From: Apricaphanius iberus
Taxonomy: Eukaryota > Chordata > Actinopteri > Cyprinodontiformes > Aphaniidae
Assembly: GCA_028564705.1 (NCBI GenBank)
Contig: JAPXFQ010002841.1
Location: 582,001 to 646,000, forward strand
Direction of reading: 5' to 3'
Length of the DNA: 64,000 nt
Shown: piece after piece, positions 45,101-57,200 of the stretch
Layout of the letters: each line of letters opens with the position of its first letter
Position numbering within the stretch: position 1 is the stretch's first letter
Translations under genes and position numbers: made by a program
The notes under the pieces: generated by a model
Database searches by the model: none
What the model was told of the DNA's origin: nothing
Seen by the model: the letters and a program-made list of their open reading frames with translations, nothing else

Positions 45101-47094
45101 TACGAGACTTGTGACAGTGTAAGCCTTACTCATTAGCCATGCTGCCTCATAACAAACATTCATCTCTCAGGGAATATTTTTCCTGGATCCTATCTAAAAT
45201 ACAGAAAGAAAAAGCACTGATCATAGGAACATCCACTTGTTTATAACAAACATCCCTATTCACTACGTCCTTGCCTTAACAGTGCTGTTAACAACATGGT
45301 AAATTTTGGTTTCAAGGTATACTGAGGTTGTGAATGTGAGATACCAGAAAAAGTGTCGGTGGTCCGACTTTCCTTTTGCTATGTGGAGCACTGAGGAACA
45401 CTCACTGCTGTGCACTTCTGGTCAGCTTACTATAGGAAGGTTAAAACACTTTCCCTACACGAAAGACATTTAGAGGTTTAGAAATATGTCCACTCACACA
45501 ACAGCAGTGATGTGGAAAGAAAACGATTGCAGTCTATTACTCTTATTAGGCTTATCCTCTGTAAATCTACAAAATACAAGTGGCATGTCAATCATGATGA
45601 ACTGAAAAATGTTTGTGTGTAATAAACTGGCAAGTTACAGCTCCTATGCTTAGTCAGAAGGCGCTGGTGACTTTATATGATTAAAGGGGGATCCACAGCC
45701 ATTAATAGTTGAGGTATTTAATCCAAGACCATTTTCAAAATATTCATGCCCTTTAATATCTGTGTGGGGTTTTTATCATTCACGTACACACACGGCACAT
45801 GTCCAACGCCACAAACTAACACAGCGGCTCCCAAGGCACTATCACAGTGAACTAGCACAACAAACCCGAAGAGTGGGATGTACCATCTTAGCGGTAACTA
45901 GAGAGGTGCGAGGAACAGTCGAAATACACAAATCATGGGAGTTTTATACACACAATATGCGATGTCTTGGATTTGCCCAAAGCGGTCAGTCAAAAGTTGC
46001 AAAATAAACATGCCTAAATTTTCAATTCTACACGCAAACCCGGATGTCTTACTTTTATTTTGAAAACTGCTTTAATATTATTTTAAGTTGACTGCTGTTG
46101 ATTCTTTTTTTTCTGGGTAGCTTCTTTAGCATTTGGGTCAAAAGTAAATTAATTAAATAAACTCTAAAAAAAAACCTGAATAATACAAAATAAGAGATGT
46201 TGACAATCCATGGAATTCTAAGTAAGGGCTGCCTAAGATAACCATCATTGAAATGTCTTTTTGTACAGTAATAATATTGCAAAACACTTTCCTCACCTGA
46301 TATACATAATATTAGTCAAGAACTGGCTAAAGATCATGGGAGGAGTTGAAAGTAACAACATCCCAAATCCAATTTCCTGACATAAAGCAGCTCTATTTCA
46401 TACTAACTTACATGAATCTGTTTGTGCAGAAAACACTGCTGCAATCAGAGTCCACAGCTTGAATCAAGACAATCACACTAACACAGGGTGTAAGACTTTT
46501 TTATTGTTATTGTTTCTCTAGAACTTGATCATTTACAGAGAAACTTATTGCTGTCAGAGTAGCATGTTCCATGTCATTGTTCAGCTGCAATTATTGCCAG
46601 AGTCCAATGAAAATCATTTTTTAGAGTTTATTAGCAGTTACGCTTTTGGACTAATTGACTTCAGCCGCGCTGAGCAACACATAAAACTAAAATTACTAAA
46701 GTATCCCTTTGGACAATTCTTTGCCCAACCCCATCTACAAAGAGCAAAATGGTCAGCAAAGATAAGGCAAGGCAAGGACCCTCACCCCCCTTGTTAAATA
46801 AGTTGATATTATAAACTGTTAATTCTGTAAATGTAGGAAAGGTTTCACAATCCCTCACAGTAAGTCAGTAAAAGATGTTACTATAATAAAGAAAACATTG
46901 TCAAAATGAAATAGAACTAAAACTAGAAAAGCAGGGACCTCCGCCAAAACAGCTCAGTCTTGAGTTTTTAAGAATATCAAATTCAGCACATTTTTTTATG
47001 TGTTGGCTGATGGAGAAAATGACAATAGCACTGTTTCCATCATCTATGCCCACTTGTCTCTGCTGAGTTGTTGGGGGGTTGGTGAATATTTTCA
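42199..47094. other. Unassigned intronic sequence
   Basis: AT-rich DNA without recognisable genes or repeats. Confidence 0.5.
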
Positions 47095-47295
47095 GCAGTC
47101 ATAACACCCTGTACAGCTCGCCAGTGCATCCCAGAGCAACACAGAAACACACAGAAGAACTGTGTGCATACCCTCATACCTAAGGGAAATTTGCAGAGAC
47201 TAATTTAGCATAAAAGTAATCTTTTTGGACTGTGGAATGACGCCAGAGAGACCAGAGAAAACTTATGCCAGCAAAGAAGAAACCATGCATAGGAA
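47095..47295 (-). mobile_element. V-SINE-like central domain
   Basis: Segments CGCCAGTGCATCCCAGAGCA, TTTTGGACTGTGGAATGACG and AGAGACCAGAGAAAAC are degraded forms of the conserved central domain shared by vertebrate V-SINEs, read here in antisense. No tRNA head or tail could be placed. Confidence 0.55.
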
Positions 47296-48599
47296 TATAT
47301 TTAATCTCATTAAAATAAGTAAAACCTTACTTTTAACACGTGGCTTTATTAAGTTGTACTTAACATCTATTAACTTTGATTATTTTCATACCAGATAGAA
47401 AGGTCAGTTCTCCAATTATTTTGAGCTTTCATGAACCTATTAAGAACTGATTGACTCAAAAGCAAGTAAATAGATGTTATGGATATGACCTAAATGGGTT
47501 TGGACAAGGCACAAATTATTCAAGAGCCATTTGTTTAGAAATAATAAAACTGAATACCTCAGTAAAAATCTTTGAAGACATTACAGAACATACCACCCAG
47601 ATATCCTTCAATTTGATCATTTCCAGATATATTGTGACATAAAAGCCGAGTAGTACTGGATACTGACTAAGCTCTACTTCAGAGGAAGCTTGTGAGGAAG
47701 AGCCGTCTTACGCACATTGACCTATCCAGGCAGATCAGCAATATGCGTTCTTGACCTACGTCACACCATTGTATGGAAAAAAGGGTGTGATTAATCAACT
47801 TCACCTGCAACAGCTAATCAAAGTAAACATAATTTGCATACAGCTTTGAACTGATGTAACTGCTGCTTTATGACACTCTTAAGTTTAGGAGGATCGTTTA
47901 AGGTTGTTTTTTTGTGTGTGATGTGGCTTATTTTTGGAATGTGGAAATACTCTATACCAGTGGCCTTCATACTTTATAAACTTCCTCTCTGTACACTCTT
48001 AACCAAAATTAGTTGACTTTACTCGCAAATCGTATAACTAACATGGAACATGAACTTTTTACACGAGCGTTAACTCGTGAAGCCGGGTAAGAAGTGTCTG
48101 CACTGTCTCTGCTTATCAAGGCAGGAAATGCAGCTAAAATGTGAAATCTAAATAAGCGGAACTAAAAATCTTTATTTCTGAGCTGTAGCTCTGAAACAAG
48201 CTTTTTTCAATTGATTCATTGGTTCTTTAATTCCTCCTCATAAAAACTTCAGACTGCCAGATTGCAATGAAACTCTGAAATCACACACATAAACTCACAC
48301 ACCAAAGCATGTAATAGCTCTACAGGACTTTTAAATGTAGCCAGAGTCTACAGCAGTAAAAGGGTACAACTATCTCCGTCAAAACCAAAAAAATTTCAAT
48401 ATAAAGAAAATATCTGGTTTGCATTCTATGAGCTTAAATGTAGGAATAAAGAGTAATGGTTTTAATATGCCAACTTATTTTAGAGGCAGTAGCACAAATA
48501 TTGCTTTTCCGTTGTAAATAAAATTGATTAGAATAGGTTGCCAAATCTCATTTTTATGTAAATACTATAATATTTCCATACCACATGTGTATAACCAAG

Positions 48600-48810
48600 C
48601 TTAAAATGATTCACACCCCAGGTCAATTTCTATTTAAAGTAGTCTTATAATGTTGCAGCTTTAACATTTTAAAGGATCCCTGCCAGAGTCCTGACTTTAA
48701 TCAAACCGAAAATCTGAGGAAGAATCTTTAAATCAGGATGGTGAGAAGAAGGTTGTCTAACCTCAGACTTGAAGCTCATCTCAAACCAAATTTCATACAC
48801 CGCGCATCTA
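48600..48810 (+). pseudogene. Tc1-like transposase relic
   Basis: The plus strand encodes DPCQSPDFNQTENLRKNL near 48674-48727, a decayed form of the Tc1/mariner DWPxQSPDxNPIENLW motif that holds the last catalytic acid. The following bases fit the downstream helix (R, MVRRRLSNL in a shifted frame). The catalytic context is mutated and frames are broken. Confidence 0.6.
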
Positions 48811-50888
48811 GGTGCACCGTGTATGAAAAATACCTGCAGTCATTAATCTTCAACTTTTTTTTGAGTACTCCCTTTTTTTTTTGTCTCCGTTAAATTGTAG
48901 TAAAACATCCTACAGACAAACTGTCTAACGGTAAAGAGAAATGTGCTTCAGTCAGTATAATACTTAGAACTGAAGGGAGACGTATTATTCATGAAGTGAT
49001 TAAAGTTTTCAGTGAATCATAAATACACTTGAATATTGGGAAAGGTTTAGATCTAGAAAGTAATGCAAAGAAATGGCAACAAACTGAACTCAAATATGTG
49101 TGTTCTCAGCTTTGTGTTCAGTTTGTGCTATGTACCACTTATGCCCGTACCATCTTTCTGAAAGCATTTAAAGGAAAGCTCTGTATGCAGTCCACATGAC
49201 TGTATCAAGTACTCTCATTGATTGTAGCAAATCAGATGCCATTCTTATTCATAAATATAAATCCATCTAATTTCAGGCTAATGAATGTTTGTTGGAAAGA
49301 TCTTGCTGAACCTAAACGACCACTAACAATTTGTTCGTGACTAGATTTAACTTGACTTCATGCATCTCTTTTGGATTTTTTTTTCTTTACAGTTCTTTAC
49401 TTTTATCTTTTCATTCTTCCTAAATCTGAAGTGTAACAAGAATAAAAGATTAAAAATGTAATCTGCTTTCTCCAGCAGCTTAAAAGAATCCCCAGTTCAT
49501 GATCAGAAGCACCTGGTTCCCAGAAGACATGTCCAATACGCTAAATGGATTAGTATTATTTTTCTAATGCAATCATAATAGTTTAATAATGTATACATAT
49601 GTTATTACGATTATCTAAAACATTGTAGACATGAGCTGATAACTGGTATCAAGGTATACAGTAGTTTTAAGGAGATCTGGTTTTATATCTGTTGATGACT
49701 CCATGATGTTATTTCCACTATGAGACCATAATAATGAGATACCAAAAATATTGCTGGAGTGACTAGGGTTTCTCCAGCTGTATGGGGCTTACAGTGCTGA
49801 ACCCCCCTAGTGGCTACAATGTACTCATGGTCAGCTGGCTGAAAGAATTCAAGTTGATTAAGTTTATGGTAATAACATCAAATTCCAAGAAACATAATTT
49901 CACAAATTTGGATCCCAACTCAGAATGAACTGATTTTATTATAATATAGTACTGATTAAGATCACTTGATCATATAATGCTAATTAGAAAAAATATATCT
50001 ACTTAAGCAAGTACAGCCAACTGCATCAAACTATTGACTTTGCAACTGTCCCTCGTCCTGAAAAGGCCTATGGCAACAGTGGAAAGGAACAACTTTCCTT
50101 TTACAAAAAAAAAAAAACTCCATTCAGCTACCATCATTACTTTCAAGAAAGGCACATTTGGCTATTTGGAAATATTTCAAAAACACATGGATGATCACAA
50201 TCTAAAAACTAAGGAACTTCAACCCATTACTGATTCATATGAGGCCGTTTTAAAACTACGGCTTGCAAGCTATGAGATTTATGTCTACTGAGTAACTAAC
50301 ATTTCCTTAAGCCTATGTCTCAAAACCAAATTAATATAAAATAAATTTAAAAATATATATTCTTCGCTGGTTATGATAAAAGCTAATGGACCATTTTTTC
50401 CTGTGTTATATTTTGTATAAAGACTGTAATAATGTAAAAATAGAGCATTTATTCCTGCATCATAGCATTGTAAAATAATTTTGCATGAAAGTTTCACCTA
50501 AGGTAGGTAAGTGGTTGAAAGTGGTGACATTTTGAAGCTAAGGATTTAACTGGCTTCTTTTTAGATTTTAGTTAACATTGTTTGCAAAGAACGCAACCTT
50601 GTTTGCTGTTGACTAACATGCACATTATCAGTTCTTAGCTCAATATACTGTCCAATTTTTACGATCTACAGATTTCTTTTTTGGCGTTTTCTTTTCTGCA
50701 ATCTAAGACAGCTTGACAGAACACATCTGTCAAAGTGCCAATAAGGAAGCTTGCTGGTCAGTAACATTCAGGCAGGGAAAAAAAAAATCTGAGCTGACAT
50801 GAAATAACCTAAAGCAGCTAAAGCAGTAGATAACTAAAAATAATCTTAATCCCAATCAGAATATTTAAACATGTTTTTTTTTCTATTT
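48811..50888. other. Unassigned intronic sequence
   Basis: Nothing coding. The string AACAGTGGAAAGGAACAAC at about 50077-50095 recalls a frequent teleost repeat end but is too short to annotate. Confidence 0.45.
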
Positions 50889-51165
50889 AGAGCATTTCCA
50901 CAGGCTTTGTCACTGGTGATCGCAGGCTACCATGCAGCCACAGCTGCCCTGGGGCACACTTACAGAAGCAAGGTTGCCAAATACTGGCGCCACTGGGCCC
51001 TCTGACCACCACCAGTTGGAAAGGTAGGTGAAGTGTCTTACCCAAAAAACCAAAAAACCAAAAACACAGCATACAGTATAGCAGGCAGAAGCTGTATCCA
51101 ACCCCATGATTTCCAGGTCACTGTCTGACAACTCTACCAGTGAGGTACAGCCGAATGGTGTCAGC
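50889..51165 (-). mobile_element. tRNA-like SINE, antisense
   Basis: On the minus strand the order is a tRNA-like head (GCTGTACCTCACTGGTAGAG for the A box; GGTTGGATAC as a decayed B box), then the body AGACACTTCACCTACC and GGTGGTGGTCAGAGGGCCC, ending in a CCAGGGCAGCTGTGGCTGCA tail. This is the layout of a second widespread teleost SINE family, distinct from that at 23.36 kb. Confidence 0.65.
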
Positions 51166-51414
51166 ACGATTTTTTATTTTTTTGTGTGTAACCTAATATC
51201 ACGTACCTCAAATAAAACCAGGTGTGCTTCAATTGACACCCTGTATATACATTAGTTAATTTTTGTGGGCCAAAAAAAGAACTAGATCTTGGGTTTTGTA
51301 TTGATGGTGCCAATTTATAGAGAATAGTAATTGAGCTGGTTGACTAAACTAAGCATTAAAGCTGCAGTCCAGAGAATATAATTATGTACCAGTGTTTTAT
51401 TAATCTTTAAACTT

Positions 51415-52441
51415 CCATCCATCCATCCATCTTCCTCCGCTTATCCGGGGTCGGGTCGCGGGGGCAGTAGCCTAAGCAAGGAGACCCAGACTTGCCTCTC
51501 CCCGGCCACTTGGGCCAGCTCCTCGGGAGGAATCCCGAGGCGTTCCCAGGCCAGCTGGGAGACATAATCTCTCCAACGGGTCCTGGGTCTTCCCCTGGGT
51601 CTCCTCCCGGTGGGACATGCCCGGAACACCTCACCAGGGAGGCGTCCAGGAGGCATCCTGACTAGATGCCCGAGCCACCTCAACTGGCTCCTCTCGATGT
51701 GGAGGAGCAGCGGCTCTACTCTGAGCTCCCTCCGGATGACCGAGCTTCTCACCCTATCTCTAAGGGAGAGCCCAGCCACCCTACGGAGGAAACTCATTTC
51801 AGCCGCCTGTATCCGTGATCTCGTTCTTTCGGTCACCACCCAGCGTTCGTGACCATAGATGAGGGTAGGAACGTAGATCGACCGGTAAATCGAGAGCTTC
51901 GCCTTTCGGCTCAGCTCTCTCTTCACCACGACAGACCGGTACAGCGCCCGCATGACTGCAGACGCCCTACCAATCCGTCCATCGATCTCCCGCTCCATTT
52001 TTCCCTCATTCGTGAACAAGACCCCCAGATACCTAAACTCCTCCACTTGAGGAAGGACCTCATCCCCAACCCGAAGAGAGCACCCTACCCTTTTCCGACT
52101 CAAGACCATGGTCTCGGATTTGGAGGTGCTGATCCTCATCCCAGCCGCTTCACACTCGGCTGCGAACCGCTCCAACGAGAGCTGTAGATCACGTTCAGAC
52201 GAAGCCAACAAGACCACATCATCTGCGAAAAGCAGAGACCCGATCCTGAGGTCACCAAAACGGATCCCCTCAACACCTTGGCTGCACCTAGAAATCCTGT
52301 CCATAAACGTTATGAACAGGATCGGTGATAAAGGGCAACCTTGGCGGAGTCCAACTCTCACTGGAAACGAGTCCGACTTACTGCCGGCAATGCGAACCAG
52401 ACTCTGACACCGGTCATATAGGGACCTAACAGCCCGTACGT
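51415..52441 (-). mobile_element. 5'-truncated RTE/Rex3-like LINE with target-site duplication
   Basis: This is the 3' part of a non-LTR retrotransposon inserted on the minus strand. It is flanked by a 12-bp direct repeat, ATCTTTAAACTT, at 51403-51414 and 52442-52453, which defines the insertion. Its 3' end on the minus strand is a GGATAAGCGG-type tail followed by GATG repeats, as in teleost Rex3 elements of the RTE clade. The 5' end stops inside the reverse-transcriptase domain, the usual result of incomplete reverse transcription. The intact reading frame and perfect duplication indicate a fairly recent insertion in the channel intron. Confidence 0.9.
51441..52433 (-). pseudogene. RTE-type reverse transcriptase, C-terminal portion
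   Basis: An open frame runs from the truncated 5' end of the element to a stop at 51441. It covers RT finger/palm motifs and the C-terminal region: RQGCPLSP, the catalytic FADD of motif C (residues 45-48 counted from the internal Met encoded at 52361), and the YLGV motif typical of RTE/Rex3 enzymes. The region before RQGCPLSP reads SLYDRCQSLV in the same frame. The N-terminal endonuclease and the first RT motifs are absent, so the protein cannot be functional, although no stop or frameshift interrupts what remains. One visible deviation is YGHERWV where related copies usually have YGHELWV. Confidence 0.9.
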
Positions 52442-52453
52442 ATCTTTAAACTT

Positions 52454-54157
52454 ATAGAGGTTTATTACTGACAAAAGGCTAGTGCTCCACAACATTTGTT
52501 ATTCTTCCCAAGTCCTGCCTTTCTCCCTATTCATTTAACAATGACCGGTAATTTTTATGAGCCAACAGAATTCAAGATTCCCCCTTGTTGGTCGTCAGGC
52601 AAATTACATGCATGTGCATTGTGTAAATCTATGGTGATGGGGCAGTTCACACAGGCCGGCCCTGTTTACAGTTCCCATATTGGAAGAGCGCATCAGTCGT
52701 TGGAGAAGTCACTCACATCTAAAAATGTCCATAACAATTTATAGTTGCCAATTTGTTGTTGATGAATAGTGCTTGCTGCATTCCTATTTGACCTGTTGCA
52801 ACAATACAGGTGATGTCCATGGGGCAAGAGGGAGCTGACTTGGTACTGGCATTCAAAAAATCTTTCTCTCCCTCAAATACTCCAGACAACAGCTTTAATG
52901 AGCCTCTTGAAGCTCTTAAATTGTTATTGTTTCAGGAGAATAAGGACATGGTTTCAATATTAAACCAGTGGATGAGGCAGAATACTGTTAACTGAGAATT
53001 ACACTAAATATTACACATAAAGCTTCCAAATGTAATTTAACTAAATGGCTATTTCACATTTTTTGATAAATCTGAACCATGTCTAAATATTTGTACTCCA
53101 AAATTTCAACTTTTGATCAAATCTGAAAGCCACATTTCTACGCAGAAGGAATATATGGTAAAATCCGGTTTTACATTTGAAAATATGTATATGATTATTT
53201 AATTTACAAGTCATATTGTTCATTCTTGTGAAACCAATATCATGTCCAGCCTTGTGAACTGGATGTAATTGTAAAGCCCTTTGCATTTATCAATGCCAAC
53301 AAGTACCCTTGCAAAAACAATACAGTTAGAACACAAGGTTCTATATATTGCCCAAATAAGGTTAGCTTGAAATGAGAAGATGTATCAAACTGCATCAGTT
53401 GGCTCTGTTGTTGAGAAAAAAGTGCTGCTGCTTTAACAACACTGTCCAAAGAATCTCTGACTAACTGACTGACTGGACTTAATACCAAAACATTTTTACT
53501 AAAAGCTAATTTTTCAAATTCTCAAAATTCAATACACCCAAAAAATAAATCAGCGAAGCACAACAGTTCCTCAAAGGTTCCATCCAAGAAAAGCAAGATC
53601 CAACAAACTAAAGCACAATATCAAAGGGAAATGGTAACCCTTACTGCTGATTTCTAAACCCTCAATGTTTGACCCACGGGTTTGAACAGGTGCCTTGTTG
53701 CATTTGACCACTGTGCTGCTTTGAAAAAAGGTTGATCCATGCAAGGTTTTAGACCGACAAGCAGCTTTTCATTTTTTCTGCCTTTGTTGGGACTACAGAT
53801 GCAGTATTATTTATCCAGATAAAGAAACAGAACGTATGTGTCAGTTATGGTCTGAACCCAGGTTTTTTGCTGCTTTTATGTACTGTACATGGGAGATAGT
53901 GCCCCCCGATCTTGACCAAGTGCTTCATGCTTCTTTTCAAGAACAGGAAAACATATGGTACATGCTTTATTTCCCAGAATCCCAGATGATTATCCTGAAT
54001 TTTTCACTGGTTGCTGGGTTGCACAAGGAAGGGTTCGCCCAGAGGGGCATTCATCTAAGAACCGCCACTGATGCATATAACCTTGACCATAATAAGGCAA
54101 ACCAGACTGAGGACTTATTTGGGCTTACCAGTTGTCAGAGTATTATCTCCAGCATAT
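52454..54157. other. Intronic sequence next to the channel exon
   Basis: The 1.7 kb directly downstream of the AT-AC donor has no recognised element or exon. The expected U12 branch site and AC acceptor were not found here. Confidence 0.5.
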
Positions 54158-54167
54158 AAAAGGATAT
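54158..54167 (-). other. cacna1i: U12-type AT-AC 5' splice site of coding intron 1
   Basis: Immediately after the codons for MVCN and the first two bases of proline, the minus strand reads ATATCCTTTT. This equals the consensus 5' splice site of AT-AC introns removed by the minor (U12-dependent) spliceosome. There is no GT at the position where homology to Cav3 proteins stops, so a major-class donor is unlikely. Voltage-gated sodium and calcium channel genes are known to carry conserved minor introns. The matching U12 branch site (TTCCTTAAC-like) and AC acceptor were not identified in this window. Confidence 0.85.
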
Positions 54168-54634
54168 GGGTTACAGACCATGCGCAGACACCAGTTGCGG
54201 GGCTTTGTTGTTTGCTTCAGGCAGAAGAAGGCCACAGGAGCCAGGGCCGGATACGGCTGCTGCTCCTCCTCCTCAGACACGCAGTCCGGATCGCGGATTG
54301 GAGCTCTGATACGGACTCCCAGCGTAGGCCCAGCTTCCATTTCCAGCTCTGGCTCCTGCTCCTCCTCACATTCCTGAACCTCGACGCTCCATTCGTCTCT
54401 CCTTTCTCCTCGACCGCCACAGCTCCCTATCCTCTTCTTCTCCACTTGCTCCTCTTTTTCTTCCTCCTGCTGTTCCTCTTCCCGACCTCCTCTTCCTTGT
54501 CCTTCTGGGTCAGCATCGTGACCAGGGGAATCGGTCCTGTGGGGGCCCAATACAGAACTCACGTCCTCCTGTACCTCCCCCTGCTCCTGGCTGTCTTCGT
54601 ACTGAAAGCGCTCTCTCCTTTCGCCATCAGTCAT
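54168..54634 (-). CDS. cacna1i: First coding exon of T-type calcium channel alpha-1I (Cav3.3)
   Basis: The exon encodes the cytoplasmic N-terminus of a low-voltage-activated (T-type) calcium channel pore subunit, a plasma-membrane protein that drives burst firing in neurons. It holds 155 codons plus two bases of a split proline codon. Residues 1-125 are hydrophilic and acidic, with Glu-rich runs near 52-65, 85-100 and 121-124. Residues about 127-156 match the conserved Cav3 segment just before transmembrane helix IS1: PYPALAPVAFFCL, then QTT, PRNWC and MVCNP. FFCL, QTT and PRNWC favour Cav3.3 over Cav3.1, which has FFYLSQDSRPRSWC; Cav3.2 is a weaker alternative. The ATG at 54634 has A at -3 and an in-frame TGA 12 bases upstream, so this start is well placed. 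The exon ends at an AT-AC type splice donor in phase 2, and the next expected residues (WFE) are not adjacent. No downstream exon was found in the window. Assignment to the family is from memory of mammalian Cav3 sequences. Confidence 0.9.
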
Positions 54635-54658
54635 GATAGAGCATCAGGCAGAGCCACT

Positions 54659-54702
54659 CTGGAGGGGAGGTCAGAGGAATAGAGGTTAGAGAGAAGTAGG
54701 AA
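54659..54702 (-). other. cacna1i: Candidate 3' splice acceptor of a 5'-UTR intron
   Basis: Reading the minus strand toward the start codon there is a pyrimidine-rich tract containing a CTAAC branch-like motif, ending in CCCCTCCAG at 54659-54661. It lies 24 bases before the ATG. The short stretch between it and the ATG contains the in-frame TGA. This is what a U2-type acceptor looks like, so the coding exon would begin at 54658 with a 24-nt leader and a non-coding exon would lie further upstream. This is an inference from motif quality only. Confidence 0.5.
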
Positions 54703-55683
54703 GCAGTCGATGTTGAAAGGTCAGCATCAGACATACAGGTGGAGGAAGGATTGTTTGCAAAGAAACAAAAAAACAGTGACAGAGAATGAAAAAGTGATCA
54801 GCGCAGCAAAGAGTAATCGCACAATGAGCCAACTAAACACTTAACCCATTCTGTCTATCAGACCCTTGGCAACATAAGGACACGCTTCCAGTGAATGTAC
54901 ACAACAGCAGAATTGTATAAACTTTTAACACTTTTCATTATCATTGCCAAGTTAGCCAATTTTTATACATTTAAAATGAATAAAAACCGCAAGACCTTGT
55001 ATTGACTTAAGTGTTATCCTTGCAAAATTGTCTCTTTAGCCTTTTTAGTTCACAATCACAAATGTGATTTAATAAAAATGTATTGGAAAAAAAACACATT
55101 GTATAGCATTTTTACCTAATAGAAGTAAAATTATGCATGATTTTCCTTTTTTTTTACCAAATAGAATCAGTGTGGAATTCATTGGTGTTTACTCTGACCA
55201 CCATTAACAAAATTTAGTGCAACAACGGCACAGTTTAAAGCTAGCAAAAAAAAATAAAAATAAAAAATAATTTGAAAATGTCTAAACGTAAAATAATATA
55301 AGTGGTGGAAAACTAACATTATGCATCACTTTAAACACACCATGCCCACAGGGAGACATGGGATGAGGTGGATGAGGAAGCTAGTCTGTCTTGATGGTAA
55401 GATGGATGGAGCTTAATAAAGGGTGATCAGAACAGAATCATCAATTAGAAAATGCAAAAGATTTAATAATACCAGGGCAAAGGTTCTTCCTTTAGCAGGG
55501 CAAGAATGCTACACAATATTCCTACACTATCATTCTAACTTGCAAATATTGCTACAAAGTACAGAGAAAGTAAAGCCCTAAATAAGTGAAAACATTTGCC
55601 AGGAGTTAAAATGTCCTTACACTGACCCTCTTCATCCAATCTGACTGAGTTTTAGCTACTTTGGAGAGGGGAATGGGCAAATT

Positions 55684-55754
<71 letters not shown>

Positions 55755-56929
55755 TGTGAGAAAGACCAAACGCATATCCTACTTTACATTCCTATTTTGT
55801 TTCATTTTGATAAAAACATTTCAGCGATTCCCTTCTACTTTACAGTTATGCACAACTTTGAGTTCATTTATTAAGAAAATCACACATGTATTTAATTTTG
55901 TGGTCATAATAGGATAAATATGAAAAAGTTTTGGTCGATTCTGTATTAATTTAAAATAAATTATTAATTCGACTATAATACATTTTGAGATGAAGTGACA
56001 AATGAACAATGAGCAACTGTAAGATTTTTGGCTTTACAACGCTTATTTGGTGCAGTAATGAGATATATCACATACTGCTACAGATTTACATTGAGATAAA
56101 ATAGGAATGGTAGGGTTTTTTTTCTAGTTTCCTTTTCTCTTCTTGTTGCTATGTGATTGAACAGATGGACCGCTCTGTCTCTAGTATACTGAAGGTTTTT
56201 AGCCCACACCATTCAATGTTAGGCATACATGAGTATGCGCAAAAAAACTGAAAAAAAAAAAAACTACGCCACACTAATCCTGATTGTTATAATAAATGGA
56301 ATAGCATCGAGAACGAAACATTAGCCCAGATAATCCAGTAAAGCAGACTTTACTCTTTTGAAGCTTTTTTTAATGGGCTTTTGTTCTGATGTGGGAAAAG
56401 AAAAGCGCATTAAATTTTCAAGTCATTTAATAAAAGATTTCAAAACATTATTAAAAAGAAAAACACTGCAGTTTTTATGTAATTTTGCAAAGGAAAAGAA
56501 AAACCACAAGAGAACCAAGAGCGCTCGTCATCACTCTTTTTGATTCTTTTCAAAGGTGAAGTAAATTCTGGACTTGATGAGCGTTCAAAGATCCGAAGCA
56601 AACCAAACAACTTATCTGTTTTCAAATACCTTATCAAGACGGAATCGGGAGTTCCCATAAGCATGATCCGTGACTTTCCGACGTTCTAGCGCACCCAGCC
56701 TTTCTCAGCAACCTGGACCTTCCCTATCCTTTATTTCTTCCCTTTCTCTCCACACAACCAGTTTCTTTGCTTTGGTCGTAAGCAGTTAAATAAAATCAGA
56801 TAGTTCTTTAAAAATCACGAACTGAAGTCAAGGAAGTCGCTTGAAGTGGTCCTCATCTGCGCCTCCACTCAATTAAGGACGGAACATCTACCCATGCCTC
56901 CTATCTGCTACTAGTCCATCCTTGCTGAG
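54703..56929. other. Upstream region between coding exon and CpG block
   Basis: AT-rich sequence with no recognisable coding segment. It holds a (TA)n array at 55689-55752 and several A/T-rich runs. It is interpreted as the 5'-UTR intron or proximal upstream DNA of the channel gene. Confidence 0.4.
55689..55752. repeat. (TA)n microsatellite
   Basis: An uninterrupted TA run of about 64 bases. Confidence 0.98.
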
Positions 56930-57200
56930 GAGTTGGTTACGCAGTGTGGAGCGGAGATGCGCGCGCGGGTGGGTTGGGCCGCGTGGGGCTGCCTACGCCT
57001 GAATCCCCGTGGATGGTCTGACACGAAGAAACTTGGCCCAGGACCTGGAAGCCCTGACACGTGATTCGATGTCCCCTTTGAAAAAAAAGAAAGAAAAAAC
57101 GTTTCTCACAGTGACACTCGCGAGTACGCATACACGTACATGCGCGCGTGAAAAACATGCATCAAACTGTGCGGGCAAACACTGCAGTGTATAAAGGAGC
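56930..57200 (-). promoter_or_regulatory. CpG-rich block, candidate promoter/first exon of cacna1i
   Basis: Within AT-rich surroundings this block is rich in CpG, including alternating CG runs at 56957-56966 and 57142-57149 and a CACGTG E-box at 57058-57063. It lies about 2.3-2.5 kb upstream of the channel's coding exon and fits the predicted 5'-UTR intron. A TATA-like string at the 57190 end (TTTATAC on the minus strand) is weak. No donor site of good quality was identified, so the exon boundary is undefined. A promoter for an unseen plus-strand transcript is the alternative. Confidence 0.3.

Noticed and set aside
48760..48800. TGGTTTGAG on the minus strand as the start of channel exon 2 (WFE)
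   Set aside because: The following codons do not fit IS1, and the plus strand here is a Tc1-like transposase relic.
54071..54682. 203-codon plus-strand open frame opposite the channel exon
   Set aside because: It is the shadow of the minus-strand Glu-rich coding exon; its Leu/Ser-rich product simply mirrors the GAG-rich codons.
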